Below are positions 9,529-20,576 of a DNA stretch of 64,000 bases, in pieces. The stretch is taken from assembly GCF_023168325.1 (NCBI RefSeq), contig NZ_AP025688.1, positions 2,046,001-2,110,000 on the forward strand, written 5' to 3'. The notes beneath the pieces are model-generated. The model was not told the DNA's origin and did not search any database. It was given only the letters and a program-made list of their open reading frames with translations. Source of the DNA: Tsukamurella sp. PLM1. GTDB lineage: Bacteria > Actinomycetota > Actinomycetes > Mycobacteriales > Mycobacteriaceae. Positions within the stretch are counted from its first letter, which is position 1; each line of letters begins with the position of its first letter. Position numbers and translations under genes: made by a program.

Positions 9529-11014
9529 CGAGGTACGGGCGGCACAGCGCGAAGGCCAGCACGGTGGCCGCTACGAGGAGGTAGACCGGGGCCAGGTGGA
9601 GGAACGTCGTGTAGCCGATGCCGAGGTGGATCGCGATCGCGGGCGCGGTTCCGGCGACGAAGCCGCCGAGGAGCGTCCACCACGCCCAGGCCTCGCCGCG
9701 CCTGAATCCCCACATCGCCACCGTGGTCACGGCGATCCCGGAGCCGATCAGGGCTCCTCCGAAGCCGGCGCGATCGTGCGCGATGAACGGCACGAGACGC
9801 GGATTCGCATCGCGGAGGGCGTCGGCGGTCGTGCCCAGGTAGTGCAGGTCGGTGTGGACGAACACGTCGGTCAGGCCGACGACGGAGATGGTGCATCCGG
9901 CCACGGTCAGTCCCACGCCCGCCGCGATGAGGATGAGCTGGGCCCAGAGGGCGGCGCGGCGTTCGCGTTCGGCACCGTCGGGAACGGACTGCCAGGACGG
10001 CGGCGGGGTGGGCAGGGCCAGAGTCGCGGCGATCATCGGTCCCAGGACCACCACGACCGCGGTGTGCAGCGGCTCCACGAAGCCGGTGGCGACGAAGTAG
10101 AACAGGGTGCCCAGTGCGACGAACGCCGAGAGTCGAGCGCCTTCTTGGCCCATGCCCGCCCGCGGCGAAGGGCGCCGTGGCAGATCCCGGCGTACAGGAT
10201 TCCGAGTCCGATCATGTTGCCGGCCATGCTAATCCGGTCGTGCTGCAGGAACTCGACCAGGCTCGGGCTCGGTTCGCGCAGTGCGTCGATGCCGACGCCG
10301 AGGTAGTCCCGGTCGTACCCCAGCAGGACCGGCCCGAGGGCGATCGCCGCCGCGCCGAGGCCCGCCACGATCAGGATCGCGGCCGCGAGCAGGCCCAGGC
10401 CCAGCCCGGCCAGCGGAGCGGATTCGGCGGCACCTCGGCGATCCGCTGCGCGGGCGTCGTCGGGTGGCCGCCTCGATCACCCGGTTGAACCACGCGGGCC
10501 CCGCGTCGAGCAGCACGCTCGGCCGCGCGAGCACGACGGTGCCCGGCTCCGCGAGCGCCGTCACCGCCGCCGCGACGTCCTGCTGGACGAGGTACCGCAC
10601 GCCGGGATCGGTCCCCACGATCACCCGGTCGACGAGCGGGGCAACGCCCGTCAGCAGCTCCGGCGGCGCGTCGGCCGGCACCCGGGCGACGACGGCGCAC
10701 CGTCGGGCGGCCGTGGCCGAGGCCAGGGCTCCCAGGTCGCCCAGTGCGACGGGGCAGACCTCGATCACAGTGGCGCCCTGCACCGGGAGCACGGCGATCG
10801 CGTCGCGGGCGACGGCGAGCGGGACGGTCGCACCGAATCGGCCGCGCCACTGCGGCGGCACCGCCGGATGGTCGAACACGACCGGGATCCAGCGGCTTCC
10901 GCCGAATCCGCTGACGAGGACCGCGAGGAACCGGAGTGCCCAGAGGCGGGTTCGCCGCCTGCCCAGCACGCGAGAGGCGAGTGGGGCGACGGGGTGGTAC
11001 GTCCAGTCGGGCAC
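9461..11014 (-). CDS. Putative membrane protein of unknown function (two frame breaks)
   Basis: Reconstructed as one protein of about 518 aa from three collinear frame pieces. The N-terminal half (from GTG 11014: PDWTYHPVAPLASRVLGRRR) has alternating strands and helices (IPVVFDHPAVP, VIEVCPVALGDL, VDRVIVGTDPG, GTVVLARPSVLLDAG). This recalls a TIM-barrel layout, but I cannot assign a family. The C-terminal half has about eight hydrophobic helices, with a repeated pattern of DYLGVGIDALREPSPSLVEFLQHDR and HYLGTTADALRDANPRLVPFIAHDR. That pattern shows an internal duplication of a four-helix unit. Breaks lie near 10475 and 10155. The 3' end overlaps the convergent GntR gene by 68 bases. No function is assigned. 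Confidence 0.55.
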
Positions 11015-11146
11015 GGGCTCATCATCGCAGCCGGGCTCAGGCGCGCGGCGCCGCTGGGTGGGGCGGGGCGTGGCCGATGCGGCCGTCGGGGAGGGCGGTT
11101 TCGCATCGGTGCGGACGGCGCCGTGAATCCGCTTTGACGGTGTGGG

Positions 11147-11152
11147 GATAAT
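11147..11152 (+). promoter_or_regulatory. Predicted -10 element of a separate trpB promoter
   Basis: GATAAT ends 7 bases before the GTG at 11160, the same arrangement as before trpE, and suggests a leaderless trpBA mRNA. This would give trpBA its own promoter now that the operon is split. TTGACG at 11134-11139 is too close to act as its -35 element. Confidence 0.4.
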
Positions 11153-11159
11153 TGCCGGT

Positions 11160-12472
11160 GTGAGCCTGCCTAACGCCAGTACCGGACTGTCCGAACGATC
11201 GGCCTTCGAGCCGGACGGGACCGGCCATTGGGGTCCCTGGGGCGGACGGCACGTGCCGGAGGCGCTGATGGCCGTCATCGAGGAGGTCACGGCCGAGTTC
11301 GAGAAGGTCCGCAGCGACCGTGAGTTCCTCGATGAACTCGACCGGCTGCAGCGGCAGTACACCGGGCGCCCGTCCCCGCTGTATCCGTGCGTGCGACTGA
11401 ACGAGCACGCCGGTGGGGCGAAGGTCTACCTCAAGCGCGAGGACCTCAACCACACCGGCAGCCACAAGATCAACAACGTGCTGGGCCAGGTGCTGTTGGC
11501 CAAGCGCATGGGCAAGCCGCGCGTGATCGCGGAGACCGGGGCCGGCCAGCACGGCGTCGCGACCGCCACGGCCTGCGCGCTGCTCGGCATCGAGTGCGTG
11601 ATCTTCATGGGCAAGGTGGACACCGACCGGCAGGCGCTCAACGTGGCCCGCATGCGGCTGCTGGGCGCCGAGGTGATCGCGGTGGCGTCGGGCTCGGCGT
11701 CGCTCAAGGACGCGATCAACGAGGCGCTGCGCGACTGGGTCAGCAACGCCGACACCACCTACTACTGCTTCGGCACCGCCGCCGGTCCGCACCCGTTCCC
11801 GCTCATGGTCCGCGACCTGCAGCGGATCGTGGGGATGGAGGCGCGTGCGCAGGTGCTCGACCAGGCCGGACGCCTGCCCGACGCCGTGGTCGCGTGCGTG
11901 GGCGGCGGTTCCAACGCGATCGGCATCTTCCACCCGTTCATCGGGGACGACGGTGTGCGCCTGGTCGGGTGCGAGGCCGCGGGCGACGGGGTCGAGACCG
12001 GCCGGCACGCCGCGACCTTCACCGGCGGCTCACCCGGCGCGTTCCAGGGCGCCTACTCGTACCTGCTGCAGGACGAGGACGGGCAGACGATCGAGTCGCA
12101 CTCGATCTCGGCGGGGCTGGACTACCCGGGCGTCGGACCGGAGCACGCGCGGCTCAAGGAGTCCGGCCGGGCCGAGTACATCCCGATCACCGACGTCGAG
12201 GCGATGGACGCCTTCGCGCTGCTGTGCCGCACCGAGGGCATCATCCCCGCGATCGAGTCGGCGCACGCGGTGGCGGGGGCACTCAAGGTGGGGCGGAGCT
12301 GGGCCCCGACGCCGTGGTGGTGGTGAACCTGTCCGGCCGGGGCGACAAGGATGTGGACACCGCCGGCAAGTGGTTCGGACTGCTCGACGACCAGGGCGCC
12401 GTGACGGGCCAGAAGATCGTCGGCGCCGAGCTGAACACCGAGTTCCGCAACGCCGAGGGGGAGAACAAGTGA
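11160..12472 (+). CDS. trpB: Tryptophan synthase beta subunit TrpB (frame interrupted)
   Basis: A PLP enzyme joining indole and serine. The PLP lysine is in HTGSHKINN, the glycine-rich phosphate loop is [10 protein letters not shown], and [13 protein letters not shown] is the substrate loop. The main frame ends early at 12326. Adding one G to the GGGG at about 12292 continues it as [23 protein letters not shown] to the stop at 12472, giving the usual length of about 437 aa. The start is set at GTG 11160 because of the putative leaderless promoter; GTG 11142 is an in-frame alternative. The stop overlaps the trpA start. Confidence 0.92.
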
Positions 12473-13246
12473 GCGCATTGGCACCGGTCTTCGAGCAGTG
12501 CCGGGCGGAGGACCGCGCGGCCCTGGTGACCTACCTCCCGTGCGGGTATCCGTCGAAGCAGGGCGGGATCGATACCGTCGTTGCAATGGTCGAGGCGGGC
12601 GCGGACATCGTCGAGATCGGGGTCGCGTACAGCGATCCCGTGATGGACGGCCCCGTCATCCAGCGGGCCGCGGACGATGCGCTGCGCGGAGGCATCCGGG
12701 TGCGCGACGTCTTCGCGTACGCGGAGGCCGTCGCCTCGGCAGGCGGCGCCCCGGTCGTGATGGCGTACTGGAACCCCGTGCTCAAGTACGGAGTCGAGGC
12801 GTTCGCGCGGGATCTGGCCGCCGCGGGAGGCAAGGGTCTGATCACGCCGAATCTGATCCCGGACGAGGCAGGTGACTGGATCGAGGCCGCCGATCGTCAT
12901 GGCCTGGACAAGATCTTCCTCGCGGCACCGTCGTCCACCCCGGAGCGTCTCGCGATGACGGCGGAGGCGTCGTCGGGGTTCCTCTACGCGGCGTCGACGA
13001 TGGGCGTGACCGGGGCGCGCGACGTGGTCGACAACGTCGCGCCCGCGCTCGTGAAGCGCGTGCGCGAGGTGTCCGACATCCCCGTCGGGGTCGGCCTGGG
13101 GGTGCGCTCCCGAGCAGGCCGCCGAGATCGCCGCCTACGCCGACGCCGTGATCGTCGGATCCGCCCTGGTCAGTGCCGCCGGGGAATCGCTCGACGCCGT
13201 CCGTTCGCTGACCGCGGAGCTCGCCGCCGGTGTCCGTGGATCCTGA
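12469..13246 (+). CDS. trpA: Tryptophan synthase alpha subunit TrpA (frame interrupted)
   Basis: Cleaves indole-3-glycerol phosphate to indole, channelled to TrpB. Catalytic segments are visible: [28 protein letters not shown] (catalytic Glu and Asp), [15 protein letters not shown], and [10 protein letters not shown] at the phosphate site. Near 13110 the frame changes at TCCCGAG, where two missing C or one extra C would explain it. [24 protein letters not shown] then continues to TGA 13246. It starts with GTG overlapping the trpB stop by four bases. Confidence 0.9.
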
Positions 13247-13300
13247 TCCGCGCTCCTCCGCGGTCGCGGTGGTGATCCGGGACCTCACGCCGGGCGCGGG

Positions 13301-13480
13301 ATGAGCCGCATGCGAGCGCTGCTCGACGCACTCTCCGACCGCGCCGCGTGGCGCCGCGCCGGCGTTTCCGAGAATCGGGGTGCTGTTTCCGGAGGCGCGG
13401 CGGGTGCCGCACCCGGCGGTGTGGTGACGACTGTCACCACGGCGGAAACGGAGGTGAGAAGCGGACCGTCGCACCGGTAA
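13301..13480 (+). CDS. Small hypothetical ORF between trpA and the ABC-F gene
   Basis: A 59-codon open frame starting ATGAGCCGC and ending at TAA 13480. The product would start MSRMRALLDALSDRAAWRR and end in a low-complexity Gly/Ala/Thr stretch. No ribosome site and no recognisable family are seen, and its 3' end contains a perfect palindrome. It may simply be chance coding in a high-GC intergenic region (13247-13491). Confidence 0.15.
   Translation: MSRMRALLDALSDRAAWRRAGVSENRGAVSGGAAGAAPGGVVTTVTTAETEVRSGPSHR
13421..13440. promoter_or_regulatory. Perfect inverted repeat upstream of the ABC-F gene
   Basis: Arms GTGGTGAC/GTCACCAC (8 bases each) around GACT, centred about 62 bases before the ABC-F GTG start. 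There is no T-tract, so an operator is as likely as a terminator for trpBA. Confidence 0.4.
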
Positions 13481-13491
13481 GCTGGACCGTT

Positions 13492-15120
<1,629 letters not shown>

Positions 15121-15123
15121 GAC

Positions 15124-15917
15124 TCAGGGGAGGATCGAGTCCACGTAACCGCCGTCGACCCGCACGGCGCCGCCGGTGGTGGCCGAGGCGAGCGGCGAGC
15201 TGAGGTAGACGACCATGTTGGCGATCTCCTCGGGTTCGATGAGGCGCTGGATCAGCGACTGCGGACGGTGCAGCCGCATGAATTCGCGCTGCGCCTCGTC
15301 CCACGGAAGCTTCTCGTCGACGAGCTGGTAGACGAAGTCCTCCACGCCGCCCGTGTGCGTCGGGCCGGCGATCACGGAGTTCACGGTGACGCCGGTACCG
15401 GCGGCCGCCTTCGCGAAGCCGCGGGACACACCGAGCAGCGCGGTCTTGGACACGCCGTAGTGGATCATCTCGGCCGGGATCACGACCGCCGAGTCGCTCG
15501 CGATGTTGAGGACCCGGCCGAAACCGCGGTCCATCATTCCGGGCAGCAGCAGCCGGGTCAGGCGCACCGCGGCGAGCACATTCACGTCGAAGTAGCGCCG
15601 CCACTCGTCGTCGGAGACCTCGAGCGGGTCCTCGGCGCCGAAGACGCCGAGGTTGTTGACCAGGACGTCGACCGCGCCGAGGTCGGATACCGCGTGCTCG
15701 GCCTCGACTTCGACGGTGACGTCCGCGACGACCGGCACGAACTCCGCGCCCGGCACCTGCTCCCGGACTGCGGCGATGGCACCGTCGACCCGCTCCGCCG
15801 AGCGGCCGTTGATCCCGACCCGGGCCCCGCCCGAGCGAGTCCGACGGCGATGGCGAGGCCGATGCCCTGGGTGGATCCGGTCACGAGAGCGGTTCGCCCG
15901 CTGAGGTCGATGCGCAT
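15124..15917 (-). CDS. Short-chain dehydrogenase/reductase (frame interrupted)
   Basis: A classical SDR of about 264 aa. The cofactor loop TGSTQGIGLAIA is at the N-terminus, NNLGVFG is the NAG-type motif, the catalytic Ser is in NIASDS, and the Tyr/Lys pair is in YGVSKTA. The N-terminal part from ATG 15917 changes frame near 15830 (GGGG where GGGGG restores AGARVGINGRSAERVDGA). Three bases separate it from the convergent ABC-F gene. It is the last gene of the minus-strand module with sortase and glycosyltransferase. The substrate is unknown. Confidence 0.82.
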
Positions 15918-15943
15918 ACTCACGACCCTAGCGGTCCTGTCGA

Positions 15944-16534
15944 TCAGGCGCGCTCGGCGTACACGAGGTCGTTGTTCTCGTAGCCCAGCGGCGGCCCGAT
16001 GAACCTGCCGCCGCAGGTCACCAGGATCAGCGTCTCGGGGCCGTCGAGCCGGTTGAGGTCGTCGGTCGGCAGTGCCCCCTTGGTGACCGAGGCGGTCCGT
16101 GTCACGCGGTAGGAGACGGTGGCACCGTCCTTGCCCCGCAGCGTGACCCGATCGCCCTGCGCGAGCGCCGAAAAGCGTTTGGCGAAGCCGTCGCCCTGCC
16201 GCGCGTCGTCGACGTGGCCGGTGATCACGATCGAGCCCGCGCCGGAGCCGGGGAGCGCGGAGTCGACCCACCACCCGACGCGCGCGACGTCGGTGGGCGG
16301 GTACAGCGCGCCCTGCGCGTCGGTCGCGACCGCGTCGACCGGAGCGTCCGTGCCGCCGACGGTGACCGTGGCCGGTGCGCTGGACTCGGTGGCCGTCGCG
16401 CTCACGGGCGGGCGCAGGTCGGACTGGGCGCTCGGGTTCGATGACGGTGCCACCGCCGTCCCGTCGACGCTGCCGCACCCCGTGAGGGCGATGAGCGCCG
16501 CCGCGGCAACGGCGAGGCCTGCTGCGCGCCGCAT
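15944..16534 (-). CDS. Class F-type sortase, predicted lipoprotein
   Basis: A 196-aa sortase-fold transpeptidase. The N-terminus carries a signal peptide ending in a lipobox (ALTGCGS), so the enzyme is probably lipid-anchored outside the membrane. Catalytic residues are His in VITGHVDD, Cys in LILVTCGGRF and a downstream Arg that is not obvious: the usual R appears replaced by the YENNDLVYAERA tail, so the Arg may be the final one. The start ATG overlaps the stop of the SpaA-like gene (TGATG), so the sortase and its likely substrate are translated together. Class F assignment rests on size and the TCGG-type motif. Confidence 0.8.
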   Translation of the reverse strand: MRRAAGLAVAAAALIALTGCGSVDGTAVAPSSNPSAQSDLRPPVSATATESSAPATVTVGGTDAPVDAVATDAQGALYPPTDVARVGWWVDSALPGSGAGSIVITGHVDDARQGDGFAKRFSALAQGDRVTLRGKDGATVSYRVTRTASVTKGALPTDDLNRLDGPETLILVTCGGRFIGPPLGYENNDLVYAERA

Positions 16535-17777
16535 CAGAACGTCCGCCCGGACGGGACCGACGCGATCGGCACGCGTACATCTGGATTCCGCACCACCGGC
16601 CCCGCGTCGATCTTCGAGTTCGTCACGCGGACCTCGAACCGGGGCGTGAGCTTGACCTCGAAGGCGACCGCCGCCGTGTCGCGGAGGTACCCGGCGGGCG
16701 CCGCCGTCTCGGTCGCCTTGTAGCAGCCCGACGGGAGGGCGAACGCCGCCACGCCGTTCGCGCCCGTGGTGACCGCGCGGACCGCCTCGTCGGACCCGCA
16801 GCGCGAGATGACGAACGACGCGCCCGCGAGCGGGGCGCCGGTGATCCGGTCGGTCTTGACCAGCGTGCCCTCGGTCTCGACCTCGCCGGGCGGGATCGTC
16901 ACGCCGCAGCGGAACCGGAAGGCGAGCCGGTTGGTCCCGTTGCCCTCGACGCGCGAGTACGCGTTGGGGCCGAGCAGCACGCACGACGACGGCCACGCGA
17001 CCGGGACGACGCTGACGCAGTCGCGCGGGAAGACCCCGCCCCGTTCCCGGCGCTGTCGGTCCTGGCGCCGCCGAGCGGCCGCCAGGTGTCGCACTCGGCG
17101 ACCGCGTACTCCGACGCGACGCCGCGCCCGTCCTGATCGCGCGCGGACAGCGTGAAGCGGACGTTCTTGTTCGGCGGCGGCGTGGTGGTCGGCGGCGGCA
17201 CGATCCCGCCGCGCTCAAGGGAGAAGATGAAGAAGACGCGTCCGTCGCTCGCGTTCTTGACCTGCACGGACGACCCGGACAGGTGCCAGTTGGTGGGGAT
17301 GCGCTCCATGGTGGCGCGAACACAGGTCCCCGTCACCGTGGCCGCACCGCCGTGGCTCAACGTCGCCGCGGGGCCTCCGGTGCATCCCTGGACGCGGACC
17401 GTGGCACCGGGCACGCCGACGCCCTGCGTCTTGGCGTCGATGATCTGGACCGAGGCCGTGGTGAGCCGGTCCGGACGGGGCGGCGGCGTGACCGTCGTCG
17501 GCGGGCGGTGGGGTGCGGTGGGCAACGTGACCGTGGGCGACGGCGTGGTCGTCGGCTTCGTCGGGCTCGTCTCCGTCGGCAGCGTCACCGGCGGCTTCGT
17601 GGTCGGGGTGGCCGGCTTCGGGGTGGTCGTGGTCGTCGTCGCGGGCGCCGACGGTGCCGGCGCGGGGTTCGTCGGCTCGGCCGACGCCACGGCGGGCAGC
17701 AGCCCGAGCATCGGAACGAGCGCGGCCGGTATCACCAGCGCGCGACGGATCCGGTTGGTGCGGGTCGCGTTTCGCAT
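16534..17777 (-). CDS. Secreted SpaA-like (prealbumin-like fold) surface protein, frame interrupted
   Basis: A secreted protein of about 414 aa. The signal peptide ends at about AVASAEP. A Thr/Pro-rich, extended region (TTTTTTPKPATPTTKPP onward, residues about 40-110) comes next, then two or more beta-sandwich domains. The last domain carries typical SpaA features: LVKTDRITGAPLAGASFVIS and GCYKATETAAPAGYLRDT, where the K and E would form an isopeptide. Paired cysteines suggest disulphides. No LPXTG motif, hydrophobic tail or positive anchor is seen at the C-terminus (SVPSGRTF). This is odd given the coupled sortase gene. The frame changes near 17045, where one G restores it. Confidence 0.72.
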
Positions 17778-17851
17778 GCGTCCTCCTCGTGTCGGGGCCC
17801 GAGGGCCTACGTGGGGGAGATCGCGCGGCGGAACGCGGTTCGTTAGCCGTG

Positions 17852-19088
17852 TTACTCGATCGTTATGGCCCGGCGCACCGCGTCGGCCACCTTCCCGGCA
17901 CCGTCCTCGGCGACGATCGCGCTGCTCAGGGCCGCCGCGGCGGCGCCATACGACGGGTCGGACAGGGCGTCCTGTATCGCCATCGTCAGCGTGGAAACCG
18001 TGACCTTCGTCCGCGGCAGCGGGGGTGGCCGCGCCCAGCGCATGCAGGCGGCGCGCCCAGAACAGTTGGTCGCCGCCGGGCGAGGGAAGGGGCACCGTCG
18101 GGACGCCCGAGCGGAGGGCGGCCCCGGACGTGCCCGCCCCGCACGAGTGGACGAGCGCCGCGGCGCGGGGCAGGAGGTGCTCGTAGGGGACCGCGCCGAT
18201 GTTCAGGACTCGGTCGCGGTCGGGGACGCGCAGGCCCGCGCCGCCGGACTGGACGATGCCGCGCACGCCGGCCCGGGCGAGCGCCTCGTCGATCACCGAC
18301 GAGAGGCGGTCGCGTTCCTGCGCGGAGACCATGAGCGAGCCCAGGCCGATCACGACCGGCGGCGGACCGTCGGACAGGAACGCCTCGAGGTCCGGCGGCG
18401 CCTCCCACCTCGAGGGGACGGGGGACCACCAGTACCCGACGACGTCCATGCCGGGGCGCCAGTCCCGCGGACGAGGGAGGACGGCTGGCGAATAGCCGTG
18501 CAGGATGGGCGAGTTCGCGGCCGAGCGGTCCGCGCGGAGCCGGCGCGCGGAGCGCTTCGGCAGCCCCAGATCGCGGCGCAGGCCCGCGACGACGCCGCCG
18601 TACAGCGCGTCGACGGTGCGCTCGGCGAGCCGGCCGGTGCCGCGGTTGATCGCCCCACCGGCCGACCACGCGCCCATCAGGCTGGGCGGGTGGTCGCGGG
18701 TGGCGGAGATCGGCTGCAGGCGCGTGGCGATGGCCGGGATGCCGCGCGCCTCCGCGAACGCGTACATGGCGGGCTCGGCGAACGGGTGGACGAGGACGAT
18801 GTCGGCGGGCACGTCGTCGACGGCATCGAGCAGGTTGCGGCTGAGGTGCTCGATGCCGGCGGGCTTGACCAGCGCCAGGGCGTCCGCGAGTGAGGGTTCC
18901 CCGCTGCCCTCTCCCAGGTCGATGACGACGGGCCGCGCATCGAGGCCCAGGGCGGCGGTCTCCGCGTCGAGCTCGTGGTTGGTGGTGATGGTGACGGTGT
19001 GCCCGGCCTGCTGGAGGCGCAGGCCGACGCCGGCGAGCGGCATGGTGTCGCCGCGGGAACCGTACGTGGCGATGAGGACGTGGGACAT
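17852..19088 (-). CDS. Family 1 (UGT/MGT-type) glycosyltransferase, frame interrupted
   Basis: A GT-B fold enzyme of about 413 aa. The N-terminal acceptor domain begins MSHVLIATYGSRGD, a hallmark of the sterol/macrolide/flavonol transferase group. The C-terminal donor domain has IGLGSLMVS and the PSPG-like segment HSCGAGTSGAALRSGVPTVPLPSPGGDQLFWA, ending in the sugar-contacting Asp-Gln. The frame breaks near 18022 in a CCCCC run, where two C restore HALGAATPPLPR; the remaining 57 residues end at 17852. It lies 20 bases downstream of the TetR regulator and upstream of the surface protein. A role in glycosylating a lipid or antibiotic is inferred. Confidence 0.82.
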
Positions 19089-19108
19089 GTGGCTGACTTC
19101 CGGTGGTG

Positions 19109-19723
19109 TCAGGGCGCTTGGACGGCGCGGAGGAACGCGTCGACCAGGTCGTCGGCGTAGCCGTCGAGGTCGAAGCCGGGGTCGGCGAGGCCGCCGAGGA
19201 TCGCGGCGCCGATCGCCCCGCGGATCGCGGACGCAAGCGACGCGGGGTTGACCGGGCGGAACTCGCCGCCGTCGATCCCGGCGCGCAGGATGACGTCGAG
19301 TTCGACCTCCGCCCGCGCCGCGGCGTGCGCGGGATCGACCGCCAGGTCCCAGGCCCGCTCTCCGTTCTTGCCGCGGAACCCAGTGCCGATCTCCGTGATC
19401 GCGATCTGGTGCGCCCGGTGGGTGCGCAGGTACCCGAGGTGGGCCCGGATGTGCGCCTCGAGCTTCGCGGAGGCCGACGGTGCCGCCTGGACGGCGGGCA
19501 GCATGGTCGCGATCAGCGTGCGGTAGCACTCGGAGAACACGGCCTCGATGAGGCTGTTCTTGTCGCCGAAGTGGTAGAGCACCACGCTCATGGCGACGCC
19601 GGCGCGGTCGGCGATCTTGCGGACCGAGGCCTGCGGGTAGCCGAGTTCGGCGATCGTCTCGATGGCGCAGCCCACGATCTGCTCACGCCTGGCCTGTTCG
19701 GTGAACGTCTCCGTAGATCGCAT
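19109..19723 (-). CDS. TetR/AcrR-family regulator
   Basis: A 204-aa protein. The N-terminal HTH is clear: REQIVGCAIETIAELGYPQASVRKIADRAGVAMSVVLYHFGDKNSLIEAVF. The rest is a helical ligand-binding domain without recognisable specificity. The start ATG at 19723 is overlapped by a tandem pair of 16-base palindromes, so autorepression is likely. The same site would control the downstream glycosyltransferase and possibly the surface protein and sortase. Confidence 0.88.
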   Translation of the reverse strand: MRSTETFTEQARREQIVGCAIETIAELGYPQASVRKIADRAGVAMSVVLYHFGDKNSLIEAVFSECYRTLIATMLPAVQAAPSASAKLEAHIRAHLGYLRTHRAHQIAITEIGTGFRGKNGERAWDLAVDPAHAAARAEVELDVILRAGIDGGEFRPVNPASLASAIRGAIGAAILGGLADPGFDLDGYADDLVDAFLRAVQAP

Positions 19724-19749
19724 GATCTAAATATAGATCAGTTGATCTA
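19714..19749. promoter_or_regulatory. Tandem TetR operator: two 16-base palindromes
   Basis: Four half-sites: TAGATCG (19714-19720) and TGATCTA (19723-19729), then TAGATCA (19734-19740) and TGATCTA (19743-19749). Each pair forms TAGATCRNNTGATCTA, and the two centres are exactly 20 bases apart, about two helical turns. The first palindrome overlaps the TetR start codon. The segment is AT-rich in a 70% G+C background. Confidence 0.72.
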
Positions 19750-19791
19750 TAGGTGGTAACGGGAGTCACCGCCGAATGAGGAACGGCCAGG

Positions 19792-20564
19792 TCAGAACAG
19801 GTGGTCGGACCGGCCGGTGGCCGACGGGTCGACGAAGTACTCGGTCCCCACCAGGGGGCGGAGAACGCGGGTGGGAGTGCGGATCAGCACCCGCAGTGCA
19901 CGCGCGAGGAGATTCTTCTTCGCGAGTTCGGTGCGGTGCGCCGCGAGGGCTTGCTTCTTCGCCGGGATCTGGTCCCGGACGTCGATCCGGTGCGTGATCT
20001 GCCGCGCCGGCGTGTACCAGGAGCGTGAGGCGGCCACGGCCGACGGCGAGCAGAGGCGCAGTCGGCCCAGGGCGCGAACCACGCGCACGGGGCCTCGCGC
20101 GGCAGCGTCGCCTCCACCAGGCGGACGCCTGCGAGCGCCGCCGCCCGACGGGCGATCGCGTGGACCGCCAGGTGGTCGCGGTGCAGGTAACCACCCGCGG
20201 CGTCGTACCCCACCAGGAGGTCGGCGCGCTCCTCCCGCAGGATCGCGGCCACCCGCTGCGCGGCCTCGTCGACGCCCGCCCGCGCCAGGCGGACGCGGCC
20301 GGGCGGATCGGGGTACAGCTCGGCGCCCATGCCGCTGTCGGCGTAGCCCAGCCAGCGGGCGTCCGCGGCCCCCAGCGCGGCTGCGGCGGTGCGCAATTCG
20401 TCCAGGCGCTGGTCCGGGTTCGGCTCGTCGTCGCCGTGCATCATCCCGTCGGTGGCCACGACGAGGACGACGTGATGCCCGGCGGCGGCGAGTTTCGCCA
20501 GCGTGCCGCCCATGATGAGGGTCTCGTCGTCGGGGTGCGCGTTGAGCGCGACGACGGTGGCCAT
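19792..20564 (-). CDS. PIG-L family deacetylase (frame interrupted)
   Basis: A zinc-dependent N-acetylglucosaminyl deacetylase-like protein of about 257 aa (MshB, Mca and LmbE relatives). The metal motif AHPDDE is at residues 9-14 (NAHPDDETLIMGG). The second ligand region, GYLHRDHLAVH, is at about residue 130. The frame changes near 20050, and the C-terminal part ITHRIDVRDQIPAKKQALAAHRTE, with a typical family sequence, continues to 19792. The ATG is 12 bases after the jetC stop, behind AGGAGG, so it probably belongs to the same transcript. It occupies the place where the jetD/mksG nuclease would be expected. Its substrate is unknown. Confidence 0.82.
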
Positions 20565-20576
20565 GCCTCCTGTATA

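Noticed and set aside
17852-18043. A separate small gene before the SpaA-like gene
   Set aside because: Its product (TKVTVSTLTMAIQDALSDP onward) is the natural C-terminus of the family 1 glycosyltransferase after repair of a C-run.
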